From a virus, in IMG/VR virus record IMGVR_UViG_3300031784_000044, positions 1-54,177 of that record: a stretch of 54,177 nucleotides of DNA; one strand, written 5' to 3'. Each line of letters starts with the position of its first letter. Position 1 is the first letter of the stretch. The translations under genes were made by a program, and so were the position numbers. Below the pieces are notes generated by a model. That model was not told the origin of the DNA and searched no databases. It was given only the letters and a program-made list of their open reading frames with translations. Below are positions 28,141 to 36,775 of the stretch, piece by piece.

Positions 28141-28389
28141 ATGGCATTATATCTTGTTGAAACTATCACTACATTCAGACACTACTATACCATTGAATGC
28201 GAATCAGCAGAACACGCTGAGGACACAGTTGTAATGGAAGAAGCTGCTGAATTAGATCAAAAATGTCTAGGAGAAACTATTGTATCTACTAGACAAATTA
28301 CTCAAGCTGATTATAACGGTCTCTTAAAAGAAAGCGTTAATAGTCACATGGGCGATAAAATGATCCATAAGGTTAATTATGACGTATAA
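28141..28389 (+). CDS. small protein of unknown function
   Basis: 82 residues: [20 protein letters not shown], then an acidic helix ([19 protein letters not shown]) and a second beta/helix part. I do not recognise it. The beta-alpha start resembles small phage proteins annotated as hypothetical. Its last codons overlap the start of the HNH-like gene (28379), so the two are coupled. Confidence 0.7.
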   Translation: MALYLVETITTFRHYYTIECESAEHAEDTVVMEEAAELDQKCLGETIVSTRQITQADYNGLLKESVNSHMGDKMIHKVNYDV

Positions 28390-28942
28390 TTTTGAAGATC
28401 CGAAAGTTCGTAAAGAAGCTAAACGCCTGCATCAGATTAGGCGACTAGATGCAAGACCGTTGACACCCGAAGAGGATGCCATGGCAACGGCTTTTGGTAA
28501 ATGGGATTACCAAAAGAAAAAGAAAGATCTTACACCTGAGCAAAAAGAAGCGATTCGCGTGAAAACTCGCGCGGCGAATAGAGCTAAAAAGGCTGCCCCT
28601 GACAAATTTGGTATTACTGAATTTGTTGCTCTAAAGAATCGTGTTGCTGCTCATGAAAAGAAAGGTCGTAAGATGGCGTTTAATCTTACTCCGCAATATA
28701 TTCAGAGTAAGTTCAATGCCTGTGAAGGTAAATGTGCTATTACGAAAATTCCATTCCAGATGGAATTGGGGACTAAGGGAAATCGCAATCCTTTTCGTCC
28801 CAGTGTGGATCGTATTAACTCTAAAAAGGGTTATGTTAAAGGCAATATCCAGATCATCCTGGCAATTGTTAACACCATGAAAATGGACTACACCGATGAA
28901 ATACTACATCCGGTAATTAAAGCATGGTATAGTAATATCTAA
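28379..28942 (+). CDS. HNH-type nuclease-like protein
   Basis: 187 residues. The N-terminal half is basic ([24 protein letters not shown]) and probably contacts nucleic acid. The C-terminal half has [35 protein letters not shown], a pattern of phage HNH/colicin-like nucleases where D-R-x-N-S and GN-x-Q are conserved. Fewer histidines than a classical HNH are seen. It could be a homing-type or host-DNA-degrading nuclease. It overlaps the previous gene by 11 bp. Confidence 0.72.
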   Translation: MTYNFEDPKVRKEAKRLHQIRRLDARPLTPEEDAMATAFGKWDYQKKKKDLTPEQKEAIRVKTRAANRAKKAAPDKFGITEFVALKNRVAAHEKKGRKMAFNLTPQYIQSKFNACEGKCAITKIPFQMELGTKGNRNPFRPSVDRINSKKGYVKGNIQIILAIVNTMKMDYTDEILHPVIKAWYSNI

Positions 28943-28953
28943 ATTTAGTTTAT

Positions 28954-28961
28954 TATAAATA
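28954..28961 (+). promoter_or_regulatory. late promoter box (TATAAATA)
   Basis: Perfect TATAAATA, 27 bp before the ATG at 28989. Confidence 0.65.
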
Positions 28962-28988
28962 ATTAATCAAATATAGTTGGAGTAATAA

Positions 28989-29420
28989 ATGAGAACTTTG
29001 CACGAGTCAATCGCAGGTATGTTGTTAAATAAAATTATTAATGAGAATCATAATGAAGTTATTAAGCATTTAAATTCTGCGGCAGGTCCAGATATTGGCG
29101 GTGAAACTCCTGCATTTACACATGGATCTGGGGAAAATAAAGAATCGCCTAGCGGTTCTCCTGCTCATTCATCTCCAGTAAAAGATCATTATTATCACCA
29201 AGGTCAATTTGCCTCAGGTGGCGCAGAAGATCAACATGAACATCATATTACAGTAAGTCACCATGCTGATAATACAGCAACTGTTCAACATTCTTCATAT
29301 CGTCAAAAATGGTCTGATAGACAACAAGACTATAATGTTTCCGATAAACACCGGGAAAAGCATTTTAAAGATTTACCGTCTGCAATAGCGCACGTTAAAA
29401 CTCTAAAAACGCCAGAATAA
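28989..29420 (+). CDS. His-rich late protein, tandem paralogue 1
   Basis: 143 residues. MRTLHESIAGMLLNK at the start, SSPVKDHYYHQG in the middle and FKDLPSAIAHVKTLK at the end match the next gene. The centre is rich in histidine (QHEHHITVSHHADN). I do not recognise the family. The N-terminus LHESIAGMLL resembles the short leading helix (FxxFxxES type) of other late genes in this region, such as those at 30028 and 33930, which may be a scaffold-binding or packaging tag (inference). It has a late box and its own terminator. Confidence 0.75.
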   Translation: MRTLHESIAGMLLNKIINENHNEVIKHLNSAAGPDIGGETPAFTHGSGENKESPSGSPAHSSPVKDHYYHQGQFASGGAEDQHEHHITVSHHADNTATVQHSSYRQKWSDRQQDYNVSDKHREKHFKDLPSAIAHVKTLKTPE

Positions 29421-29437
29421 CATCTAATAAAACAACA

Positions 29438-29465
29438 AACCGGCGGAGCAATTCGCCGGTTTTCC
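29438..29465 (+). terminator. terminator of paralogue 1
   Basis: AACCGGCG / CGCCGGTT stem, 8-base loop, then TTT. Confidence 0.85.
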
Positions 29466-29488
29466 ACGTGTTTCGTAAATTCTGTTAT

Positions 29489-29496
29489 TATAAATA
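29489..29496 (+). promoter_or_regulatory. late promoter box (TATAAATA)
   Basis: Perfect TATAAATA, 32 bp before ATG 29529. About 60 bp around it are repeated almost exactly at 29962-30005. Confidence 0.65.
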
Positions 29497-29528
29497 ATAT
29501 TAGTATAACTATATTCTAGGAAATAAAA

Positions 29529-29927
29529 ATGCAAAAATTACACGAATCAATTGCAAGTATGTTGTTAGGAAAAAATCTTAACGAAAATCATGATGAAATT
29601 GTTAAAAAATTAAATACTGTTAGCGGAAAGAACCTACACGGAGAACAACCCCATTTTTTCCATGCCGTGGGCAACGATAAAGAACAACTGGATGCCCAAA
29701 AGTTAAAACATAAGTCTCCAGTAAAAGATCACTACTCCCATGAACACGAAAATATGAATTATTCGGCGACTGTTAGTCATCATAAAGATAATACAGCGAC
29801 TGTTAGGACTGTTCATTATAAAAATGCCACCCTCGATGATGAGGGCGATGAGCATGTTCACGAAAAACACCTTAAAGATTTACCTTCCGCAATAGAGCAC
29901 GTTAAAAAACTACATACTTCTAAGTAA
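29529..29927 (+). CDS. His-rich late protein, tandem paralogue 2
   Basis: 132 residues, related to the 28989 gene along its whole length: MQKLHESIASMLLGKNLNEN, KSPVKDHYSHEHEN, TVSHHKDNTATVRT and HLKDLPSAIEHVKKLH. The intergenic DNA was copied too, because the same terminator and late-promoter block follows each gene. A recent tandem duplication followed by divergence in the middle fits. Function unknown. Metal binding through the His clusters is conceivable. Confidence 0.75.
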   Translation: MQKLHESIASMLLGKNLNENHDEIVKKLNTVSGKNLHGEQPHFFHAVGNDKEQLDAQKLKHKSPVKDHYSHEHENMNYSATVSHHKDNTATVRTVHYKNATLDDEGDEHVHEKHLKDLPSAIEHVKKLHTSK

Positions 29928-29939
29928 TATAATAAGATA

Positions 29940-29962
29940 AACCGGCGAATATCGCCGGTTTT
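29940..29962 (+). terminator. terminator of paralogue 2
   Basis: AACCGGCGA / TCGCCGGTT, 3-base loop, then TT and CC. Same stem as at 29438. Confidence 0.8.
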
Positions 29963-29987
29963 CCACGTGTTTCGTAAATTCTGTTAT

Positions 29988-29995
29988 TATAAATA
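29988..29995 (+). promoter_or_regulatory. late promoter box (TATAAATA)
   Basis: Perfect TATAAATA, 32 bp before ATG 30028. Confidence 0.65.
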
Positions 29996-30027
29996 ATATT
30001 AGTATAATTCATTTAAATGGACGAAAA

Positions 30028-31176
30028 ATGAAACAATTTAAGAACCTTAGAGAATCTCTTAACGATATCGTATTAGACCTATACGAAACTTCTGAAGATT
30101 TTGACATCGAAGAGCTCAACGAAGCAGTCAAAAAAGATAATCCCAAAGTCGAAGGCCAGGTTACAAATAATACCAGAGGTGTTTTACACGAACTCCTTAC
30201 CGGCAAGGCATTAAATAACGACAAACATATGCCAGATTTTCATTTGGTTGACGAAAAAACTAAAAGAAAAGAAACACCTGAACAAGCACACGATAGATTA
30301 AAGGCGCAAATCCATCCAAAAGATTATGCAAAGATCAAAGCAGGAGCTGATAGCGCGGCAGCAGATATTCGCGCTAGTATCGCAAAAACACATCCTGGCC
30401 ATATAATTACTAGTGTATCACATACATCCAAGAAAGGTGATACCCAAAAAGTAACAGGGGTTAAGGCAACACAAAAAGAAGATTCGTCAGACATTTATAT
30501 AACTACCAAACATCCAAAAACGGGTAAAGTAGTATATCACGGTAGAAGCTTAAAAGTTAGTGAAAATTCAAGTAAAAATGTGCCTTCTTCTAGTCTAGGT
30601 AAACAATCTAGTGGTTCAATGGCCGACACGTTATTTAAAGCGCATCAAAAGAAAATCAAAGCGATGCACCCAGAATTAACAGATATTAAAAAAGAAGATC
30701 ACCATGCGGATTTGCCTGCAGCTAGAAAAGAATGGGCCGAGAAAAATCCGGAAAAACACAAACAGATTAAAACAGAAAATTTAAAATTATTAAGAGCAGT
30801 AGCTTATCATCATTCAGTTGAACTACAACACAAATTAGATTCAGGTGACCATGAGCACGTAGTTAATCATATTCGAGATGTATTACACGCACACACTACT
30901 CCTGCAGAACAAGCGGGAGTAGGAACTTTTCGTAAACATACTACGTATAAAACTGCAAAAGGTACTCAGCATCATGAATCGCACCCGGGTCATGATTATG
31001 AGCATATTCTAAACGACCATAAAAATATTACAGTTAGAGCTAGCGGCACGGGTGTCCATTTCTATCACACTGATCCAAAAACAGGTGTTGAGAAGAAATT
31101 TGCTTCACAGACTCACAAATTTGATTCACAAAGCGATCCATTGAGCACATTAAAAAGCGCCGGAAAGGCAGCATAA
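30028..31176 (+). CDS. late phage protein, function unknown
   Basis: 382 residues, charged and histidine-rich. The N-terminus MKQFKNLRESLNDIVLDLYE is helical. GVLHELLTGKALN and HMPDFHLVDEKT follow, then repetitive basic stretches and a C-terminal domain with YEHILNDHKNITVRASGTGV and FASQTHKFDSQSDP. No catalytic motif is certain. It ends overlapping the KxDG gene by one base (TAATG), so the two are coupled. From context it could be a packaged or DNA-end-related protein, which is inference. Confidence 0.75.
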   Translation: MKQFKNLRESLNDIVLDLYETSEDFDIEELNEAVKKDNPKVEGQVTNNTRGVLHELLTGKALNNDKHMPDFHLVDEKTKRKETPEQAHDRLKAQIHPKDYAKIKAGADSAAADIRASIAKTHPGHIITSVSHTSKKGDTQKVTGVKATQKEDSSDIYITTKHPKTGKVVYHGRSLKVSENSSKNVPSSSLGKQSSGSMADTLFKAHQKKIKAMHPELTDIKKEDHHADLPAARKEWAEKNPEKHKQIKTENLKLLRAVAYHHSVELQHKLDSGDHEHVVNHIRDVLHAHTTPAEQAGVGTFRKHTTYKTAKGTQHHESHPGHDYEHILNDHKNITVRASGTGVHFYHTDPKTGVEKKFASQTHKFDSQSDPLSTLKSAGKAA

Positions 31177-32372
31177 TGTTTTCATTCTCCGCTTATCTAA
31201 ATGAATCTGCAAATGAAGACAAGTTAACCCATTTAGAGCACGCTGAAGATCATCCGATCAATGCTGGCGAAGAAGGATTTAAACACGCATTTAATACCCT
31301 TCAAGAAACACATCGTGCTCTACAAGGCAAAAAATCATCTGTATCTATATCGACAAAGTATGATGGGTCGCCTTCAGTTATATTTGGACACCATCCGGAA
31401 TCAGGCCGATTCTTCGTTGCGTCTAAATCTGTATTCAATAAGAATCCAAAATTAAACTATACTGAATCTGACATACAACAGAATCATGGTCACGCGCCCG
31501 GCCTGGTTGCAAAGTTAACTGCTGCTCTACATCATTTACAAAAAGTAACTCCAAATCGTGGAGTATACCAGGGTGACATTATGCACTCAGGTGTCAAGAG
31601 CAAATCAAATCCTACCGGAGATGTAGAATCTTCTGCAGGTTCAGTTCATTTTAAGCCAAACACAATTACATATTCTGCTAAGAATGGTACACCTGAAGCT
31701 GCAAAAGCAAAAGCAGCAAAGATTGGTGTAGCTGTCCATACTGCATATCAAGGTAACAAGCTAGAAGATATGAAGGCACAATATAATGCAGATATATCAA
31801 ATTTCAACAAACATTCCGATGTTCATATGATTGATACATCTTTTAGGCCATCTTCAGCACATTATGCACCTGATGCACAAAAGGCGTTTGAAGGTCATAT
31901 GAAAAAAGCAGTTGAAGCTCATACTAAATTAAAAGATTATTCGCATATTGAAGGTGAAAATGAGAACCACAAAGAACATTTAAAGACTTATATTAATCAA
32001 ACTGTTAGAAATAAATCTACTCCCTCGGTTGCAGGATATATAGCTCATGTATCAAATAAGTTACAAAAAGAAGTAGACAAAGTTAAAACAGACAAAGCAA
32101 AAGCTGCGAAAAGTGCAACATTAATTAAAGCAGTCGGACACATTGAATCGCATAAAGAAGAATTTAAAACTACTTTTGATATTCATAAGCACCTACAAAA
32201 CGCAAAGAATGTTTTGGCACACACATTAGGTGGAGCAGAATACGCATTCCATCATAGTATCAAAGGCAAACCAGTTAAACCCGAAGGCCACGTTGCAGTT
32301 ATAAACAATAGACCATCTAAGATTGTGGATAGAGCAGAGTTTAGTGCAGCAAATTTCGAAAGATCAGCATGA
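31176..32372 (+). CDS. KxDG nucleotidyltransferase-like protein (DUF6267-like)
   Basis: 398 residues. STKYDGSPSVIFG puts K61 in a KxDG motif like motif I of DNA and RNA ligases, where the lysine is adenylated. FFVASKSVFNKNPKLNY is comparable to motif Ia/III regions, and GVYQGDIMHSG and VHFKPNTITYSA could be later motifs. I believe the family is annotated as DUF6267 in T4-like aquatic phages. Ligase-type chemistry is my inference. The C-terminal half is helical, His/Lys-rich, perhaps substrate-binding. It overlaps the next gene by ATGA. Confidence 0.75.
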   Translation: MFSFSAYLNESANEDKLTHLEHAEDHPINAGEEGFKHAFNTLQETHRALQGKKSSVSISTKYDGSPSVIFGHHPESGRFFVASKSVFNKNPKLNYTESDIQQNHGHAPGLVAKLTAALHHLQKVTPNRGVYQGDIMHSGVKSKSNPTGDVESSAGSVHFKPNTITYSAKNGTPEAAKAKAAKIGVAVHTAYQGNKLEDMKAQYNADISNFNKHSDVHMIDTSFRPSSAHYAPDAQKAFEGHMKKAVEAHTKLKDYSHIEGENENHKEHLKTYINQTVRNKSTPSVAGYIAHVSNKLQKEVDKVKTDKAKAAKSATLIKAVGHIESHKEEFKTTFDIHKHLQNAKNVLAHTLGGAEYAFHHSIKGKPVKPEGHVAVINNRPSKIVDRAEFSAANFERSA

Positions 32373-32941
32373 AAACATTTAAACAAGTAAGGGAAGAACT
32401 TCAATCTGTTGAAGAAGGCAAACGAGGATTATGGGATAACATCCACGCAAAACGTAAACGAATCAAAGCTGGGTCAGGTGAACGTATGCGTAAACCTGGA
32501 AGTAAAGGTGCACCTACTGCACAAGCACTTAAACAATCAGCCGAATCGGTAGAAGACATTTTTGACCTAATTGAAGATGTCATCGAAGACATTGCGAAAG
32601 AAAATAATGTTGATTCCGAAATAATTTGGGAAGAACTCGAATCGGTTACGGATGAAGAGCTATTAGAAGTTGCAGCTTGGCAACGCAAAGAGGGAAAGAA
32701 TCCTGAAGGCGGATTAAACAAAGCTGGCATTGCTTCATATCGTAGAGAAAATCCCGGTTCAAAGTTACAAATGGCCGTAACTACTAAACCATCTAAATTA
32801 AAGCCCGGAAGTAAAGCAGCTAATAGAAGAAAATCTTTTTGTGCTCGTATGGGTGGAATGAAGAAGCGATTAACATCCGCTAAGACTGCTAGAGACCCTG
32901 ATTCAAGAATTAACAAAGCCCTTAGAAAGTGGAACTGTTAA
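32369..32941 (+). CDS. conserved phage protein (DUF6321-like)
   Basis: 190 residues. The N-terminal part is basic (KRGLWDNIHAKRKRIKAG), the middle acidic (EDIFDLIEDVIEDIAKEN), and the C-terminal third is highly patterned: WQRKEGKNPEGGLNKAGIAS, NPGSKLQMAVT, KPGSKAANRRKSFCARMGGM and DPDSRINKALRKWNC. I recognise this C-terminal part as the family annotated DUF6321 in many phages and a few bacteria. Function unknown, but the strong basic, conserved surface suggests nucleic-acid binding. It overlaps the upstream gene by ATGA. Confidence 0.8.
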   Translation: MKTFKQVREELQSVEEGKRGLWDNIHAKRKRIKAGSGERMRKPGSKGAPTAQALKQSAESVEDIFDLIEDVIEDIAKENNVDSEIIWEELESVTDEELLEVAAWQRKEGKNPEGGLNKAGIASYRRENPGSKLQMAVTTKPSKLKPGSKAANRRKSFCARMGGMKKRLTSAKTARDPDSRINKALRKWNC

Positions 32942-33034
32942 TGTTTCTTATCACTGAGCCTCATAGCATATAATAACATCATGTCAATAGGCTGTCTATA
33001 TATTTTGATTAACTTTAGATAAAAAGGAGGTAAG

Positions 33035-33124
33035 ATGAGTTGGTTTAAACACAAGCCGAAAAAAAAACCACCCAAACCAAAACACCCTTATCCTGTACCA
33101 CCAATACCAAATAATTACTCGTAG
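33035..33124 (+). CDS. 29-residue Pro/Lys-rich peptide with ideal ribosome site
   Basis: MSWFKHKPKKKPPKPKHPYP then VPPIPNNYS. A full AAGGAGGT (33024-33031) lies 3-4 bp before ATG, the best Shine-Dalgarno in the window, so the peptide is probably made in quantity. I recall similar short MSWxKHKP proteins in T4-like aquatic phages. Function unknown. A polyproline, basic tail suggests an extended binding peptide. Confidence 0.7.
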   Translation: MSWFKHKPKKKPPKPKHPYPVPPIPNNYS

Positions 33125-33132
33125 GATTTATA

Positions 33133-33873
33133 ATGCAAATAGGAAACGGAATACAAATGGGCAACGGCCTTGTCTTAGGATCTTACCCTGTTGGTTATAG
33201 TGTTATTACCGACGGCTTGATACTATATTTAGATGCTGCAAGTTATTCTGGCAGCGGAACAGCTTGGAATGATTTAAGCGGACAATCAAATAATGGAACA
33301 TTGGTAAATAGTCCTAGTTATACATCAGATCCAGGATATTTTACATTTAATTTAGTTAATAATAGGTATGTTTCAACGTCTGGTACTATATCATCTTTAT
33401 CCGCAGCAACTTTTATTGTTTGGATAAATTCCAGTCAAACACAAGCTGATTATACTAGTATTTTAATGAGTAGAGATGGTATGGGGTCTGCCACAAATTC
33501 TGCTACCGGCATGAATTTTGCTCCTGGGGGAAATAACTCAATAGGATATCATTGGAATAATGATGAAGGGACATATAATTGGGATACCGGATTATCCGTA
33601 CCTAATAACGCATGGGCCATGATGGCAATTCGTGTCACATCAACACAGGCAACTGCATATTTAGGAAAATCTAGCGGATTAACATCATCCGGTCAATTTC
33701 TTTCACATTCTACGGTTACAAATTTAAATTTCTTTATATCACAAGACACGGGAGGCGGTGGTACAAGAAACTTTAACGGTGCAATTTCACAGGTATTAAT
33801 TTATAATAGAGCATTAACATTTACTGAAATAAACACAACTTTTAATACTACTAAGACCAGATATGGCTTATAA
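33133..33873 (+). CDS. LamG-like jelly-roll protein
   Basis: 246 residues. After a short MQIGNGIQMGNGLVLGSYPV start comes ILYLDAASYSGSGTAWNDLS, SGQSNNGTLVN, WINSSQTQ, NNAWAMMAIRVTS and NGAISQVLIYNRALTFTEI, the standard marks of a concanavalin/LamG-type sandwich. Such single-domain proteins decorate phage capsids or tails and bind sugars. It follows the 29-residue peptide by 8 bp. It has a simpler fold than the minus-strand adhesins but may share their function. Confidence 0.83.
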   Translation: MQIGNGIQMGNGLVLGSYPVGYSVITDGLILYLDAASYSGSGTAWNDLSGQSNNGTLVNSPSYTSDPGYFTFNLVNNRYVSTSGTISSLSAATFIVWINSSQTQADYTSILMSRDGMGSATNSATGMNFAPGGNNSIGYHWNNDEGTYNWDTGLSVPNNAWAMMAIRVTSTQATAYLGKSSGLTSSGQFLSHSTVTNLNFFISQDTGGGGTRNFNGAISQVLIYNRALTFTEINTTFNTTKTRYGL

Positions 33874-33890
33874 ACCAAACATCCTTATTT

Positions 33891-33898
33891 TATAAATA
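33891..33898 (+). promoter_or_regulatory. late promoter box (TATAAATA)
   Basis: Perfect TATAAATA, 31 bp before ATG 33930. Confidence 0.65.
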
Positions 33899-33929
33899 AT
33901 AAGTATCAACTATATTCTAATGGAAAACA

Positions 33930-35819
33930 ATGGACTTTAAACAATTCATCACAGAATCGCAGGAAAAAACAAAAGTTTTTACCTACGGCCGGTTTCAACC
34001 AGTTTCAAAAGGTCATGAGCAGGTTATTAATAAAGTTCATGAAGTTGCTAAAGAACACAATGCTGATGCTCTTATTGTAGCATCCCATTCCGAAGGCACA
34101 TCCAAAGATCCATTGCCAGTAAAGGCAAAAGTTGGATACTTAAAACACGTAGCACCAAAAGGTACTGAGGTAGTAGGTGCTTCTAAACAATCTCCAACTT
34201 TTCTGCATGCTGCAGCAAAAATACACGGCCAAGGTTATAAGCATTTGGTTATGGTTGCTGGGTCTGACCGTGTGGATGAATATCATAAATTATTACATAA
34301 GTATAACAATGTTGCTGGTGCACACGGCCACTACAATTTTAAATCAATTAAAGTAGTTTCAGCAGGACAAAGAGATCCCGACGCAGAAGGCGTAGAGGGA
34401 ATGTCTGGAACTAAGATGCGTGCTCATGCCAGAGCAGGCGAAATGAAGAAATTCAAATCAGGTCTACCTAAAGCATTACATCCTCATGCAGAGGAAATTG
34501 CCAATCATATTAAAGCGGTTAAAGAGGATTTTGAGAATCCATTTCGTTTTGATTGGGGAACACCTGAAGGCACAGAATACATGCACAAGATGACTCCTGG
34601 GATGGAAGCAGTATGCCAAAAAGGATCTGTCTGGAGCAAAGCACAGGGTAAATGTGTACCAATTAGAGAAGCATATCATGCACAAGAGATTTTTAATCTT
34701 GGTGATATTGTAGAATCAAAAAGCGGCGAAGTGGGAAAAATCGTATACAAAGGTTCATCATACGTTACAATACAATTAGAATCAGGTAATACGACAAAAC
34801 ATTGGATAAACGATATTAAAGATAGCGATAAAATACTAAACTTTAAAGATTTTTCCCCTTCAATTTCTGTTGAAGAAACAAATAGACTTAGAAAACTTCC
34901 TGCATTGTTAATGTCCAAAGCACAACTAGCAGAACTAACAAGTCATAATTTAGAAATTGAATTTGATGGTTACAAAACAACTAACCTGCATATGTGTCCA
35001 AGTGCATCTATACAGTTAGAAGAAGTAATTGCTAATACTAAATTAAATCCAAAGTATGTTTTACAGGCAGTTAAAGCAACTGACGCATATCTTGGAGTAG
35101 AAAAACAAGCAAAAGCTAATAATTTTGCAACCAACAAAATGGCACATGATTTTAATATGTACGTTGCAATTGCACACGATACATTGAATATGCTAGGATA
35201 TCCTGATAATAAATTAGAATACATTAAAACACATCAACAGGAAATGAGCAAATTATCCATGCACAAGGATGGCACATTTGCAAATGAAATTGGAACGACT
35301 ATTCCTACATTTGGTGCAAGCGATGTGGCTGAAGGAATTAATGCATCAGACTTTAAGATGGTGGCAAGAATAGGCCCGGATGGCAAACCTATGTTTGTTA
35401 AAGAACGTAATAAACGAATCATAACGGATAAAAAAATGGAAGACTCAAACAATAACAATGTTGCTGACGACAACGAAGATCAATTGCCATCTACAAAGAA
35501 GGCTTTATCGTCATTCAGAAAATCAATGAATGTACAAGAGACATACACACCTGATCCTCCTACAGTACACAGAGATGTAAATGCTTCACCTAATAAAGAA
35601 GTATTCCATGGTATTGATATACCAATTGCAGATCAAGGATACGAAGGCAAACCACTTGGTCTAGCTTCATTTAAATCTTTCTTGGCCAATCCAGAAACAC
35701 AAAAAATTGAAGCACAAAAAGGTGCAGCAATGCAAGATGTACATAGAGATAAAGCGCAATTAGCTACTCATAGTTCATCTTATAAATCTATGGTTAAAGC
35801 TAACGCGCAGGACGTATAA
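33930..35819 (+). CDS. HIGH-type nucleotidyltransferase fused to a long virion-like region
   Basis: 629 residues. Residues about 14-200 are a nucleotidyltransferase domain: TYGRFQPVSKGHEQVIN (the GRFxPxxxGH motif of NadM/NadR-like adenylyltransferases), LVMVAGSDRVDEYH and VEGMSGTKMRAHA (the ISSTxxR-like motif). The remaining 430 residues carry a small CxxxSxWxxxQGKC segment (about 225-250), a KOW/SH3-like beta part (NLGDIVESKSGEVGKIVY), a helical part and a disordered tail. The domain could make NAD or transfer AMP or CMP. The long extension suggests a virion-associated version. Function not established. Confidence 0.82.
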   Translation: MDFKQFITESQEKTKVFTYGRFQPVSKGHEQVINKVHEVAKEHNADALIVASHSEGTSKDPLPVKAKVGYLKHVAPKGTEVVGASKQSPTFLHAAAKIHGQGYKHLVMVAGSDRVDEYHKLLHKYNNVAGAHGHYNFKSIKVVSAGQRDPDAEGVEGMSGTKMRAHARAGEMKKFKSGLPKALHPHAEEIANHIKAVKEDFENPFRFDWGTPEGTEYMHKMTPGMEAVCQKGSVWSKAQGKCVPIREAYHAQEIFNLGDIVESKSGEVGKIVYKGSSYVTIQLESGNTTKHWINDIKDSDKILNFKDFSPSISVEETNRLRKLPALLMSKAQLAELTSHNLEIEFDGYKTTNLHMCPSASIQLEEVIANTKLNPKYVLQAVKATDAYLGVEKQAKANNFATNKMAHDFNMYVAIAHDTLNMLGYPDNKLEYIKTHQQEMSKLSMHKDGTFANEIGTTIPTFGASDVAEGINASDFKMVARIGPDGKPMFVKERNKRIITDKKMEDSNNNNVADDNEDQLPSTKKALSSFRKSMNVQETYTPDPPTVHRDVNASPNKEVFHGIDIPIADQGYEGKPLGLASFKSFLANPETQKIEAQKGAAMQDVHRDKAQLATHSSSYKSMVKANAQDV

Positions 35820-35820
35820 A

Positions 35821-36258
35821 ATGAATGAGGAATTAGTTGATGCGATGAATAAAGTATTGGGGGATACGTTTCTCACATACTTTAAAGCACAATCGGGACA
35901 TTGGAATGTGGAAACAAGAAGTTTTTATGCAGACCATACTTTTTTAGAATCAATCTATAGTGAAATATATGAGTCAATTGATTCTACTGCTGAGTGGCTT
36001 AGAAAAATTGGCGCATATGCCCCGACATCATTAGCTAGTTTAATTACATACGCAAGTGTTACAGAAGAAACAAATGTGGTTTCATCTATGGGTATATTTA
36101 CAAGTTTGGAGAGCTCTAACAATACTGTATTAGTATCGTTGATGCGTGCATATAAATTATCGGAAGCTGCTGGTGAATTAGGATTATCTAATTACTTACA
36201 AGATAGAATTGCAGCACATCAGAAACATGCTTGGATGTTAAAGTCTACACTAAAATGA
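35821..36258 (+). CDS. Dps/ferritin-like protein
   Basis: 145 residues. LTYFKAQSGHWNVETRSFYA, then DHTFLESIYSEIYESIDSTAEWLRKIGAYAP follow the Dps pattern (HWNVxGxxFxxxHxxxExxYxxxxxxxDxxAExxxxxG), with His, Asp and Glu residues of the interface ferroxidase site largely kept. Dps proteins store iron, quench peroxide and can coat DNA. It starts 1 bp after the nucleotidyltransferase stop and overlaps the next gene by ATGA, in a late context, so it might be packaged or protect replicated DNA (inference). Confidence 0.83.
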   Translation: MNEELVDAMNKVLGDTFLTYFKAQSGHWNVETRSFYADHTFLESIYSEIYESIDSTAEWLRKIGAYAPTSLASLITYASVTEETNVVSSMGIFTSLESSNNTVLVSLMRAYKLSEAAGELGLSNYLQDRIAAHQKHAWMLKSTLK

Positions 36259-36719
36259 TTAATTTTTTAGAATTTTTAAACGAAGAAATCAGCGAGAACG
36301 ATCTCGATGAAATGGCTAACCATTTAACATGGGAAGACATTGAAGACTTATACTCTCCTGAAGAATTCGTGTTAGAAGATATTCAAGTATTAGATGAAAA
36401 GATTTCAGCGACAAGTCGTTTAAAGAAATCACAAAAATTAAAATCTAGAAAAACTGCTATCGGTACTGCTCGCAAAATGAGATTAAGAAGAACATCTACA
36501 ATAGATGTACTACATAAAAGAGCAACTGCGGCCGCAAGAAGACTTCTACAAAAAAGAATCTTACGTGGCAGAGGCAAGAAACAATTATCTGCACAACAAA
36601 AAGATCATGTGGAACAACAGATTAAAAATATGATGGCAATTCAAGGCAATCTTGCAGTAAAGTTAATGCCAAAGATAAGAGCTTTGGAAAGATCTAGATT
36701 ATCGACAAAACGTAAGTAA
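36255..36719 (+). CDS. basic helical late protein
   Basis: 154 residues from ATG 36255. A frame from 36231 only extends into the Dps gene. The N-terminal 50 residues are acidic (NEEISENDLDEMANHLTWED). The rest is strongly basic and helical: RLKKSQKLKSRKTAIGTARK, MRLRRTSTIDVLHKRATAAA, RRLLQKRILRGRGKKQLSAQ. I recall comparable proteins in cyanophage late regions, function unknown. DNA binding in the virion or prohead core is a reasonable guess. ATGA overlap with the Dps-like gene. Confidence 0.75.
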   Translation: MINFLEFLNEEISENDLDEMANHLTWEDIEDLYSPEEFVLEDIQVLDEKISATSRLKKSQKLKSRKTAIGTARKMRLRRTSTIDVLHKRATAAARRLLQKRILRGRGKKQLSAQQKDHVEQQIKNMMAIQGNLAVKLMPKIRALERSRLSTKRK

Positions 36720-36736
36720 ACTGGTTTGGTTTACTT

Positions 36737-36744
36737 AATAAATA
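36737..36744 (+). promoter_or_regulatory. late promoter box (AATAAATA)
   Basis: AATAAATA, 31 bp before ATG 36776. One base from consensus. Confidence 0.5.
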
Positions 36745-36775
36745 ATAAATAGAATTCATTTTAAAGGAATCAAAA

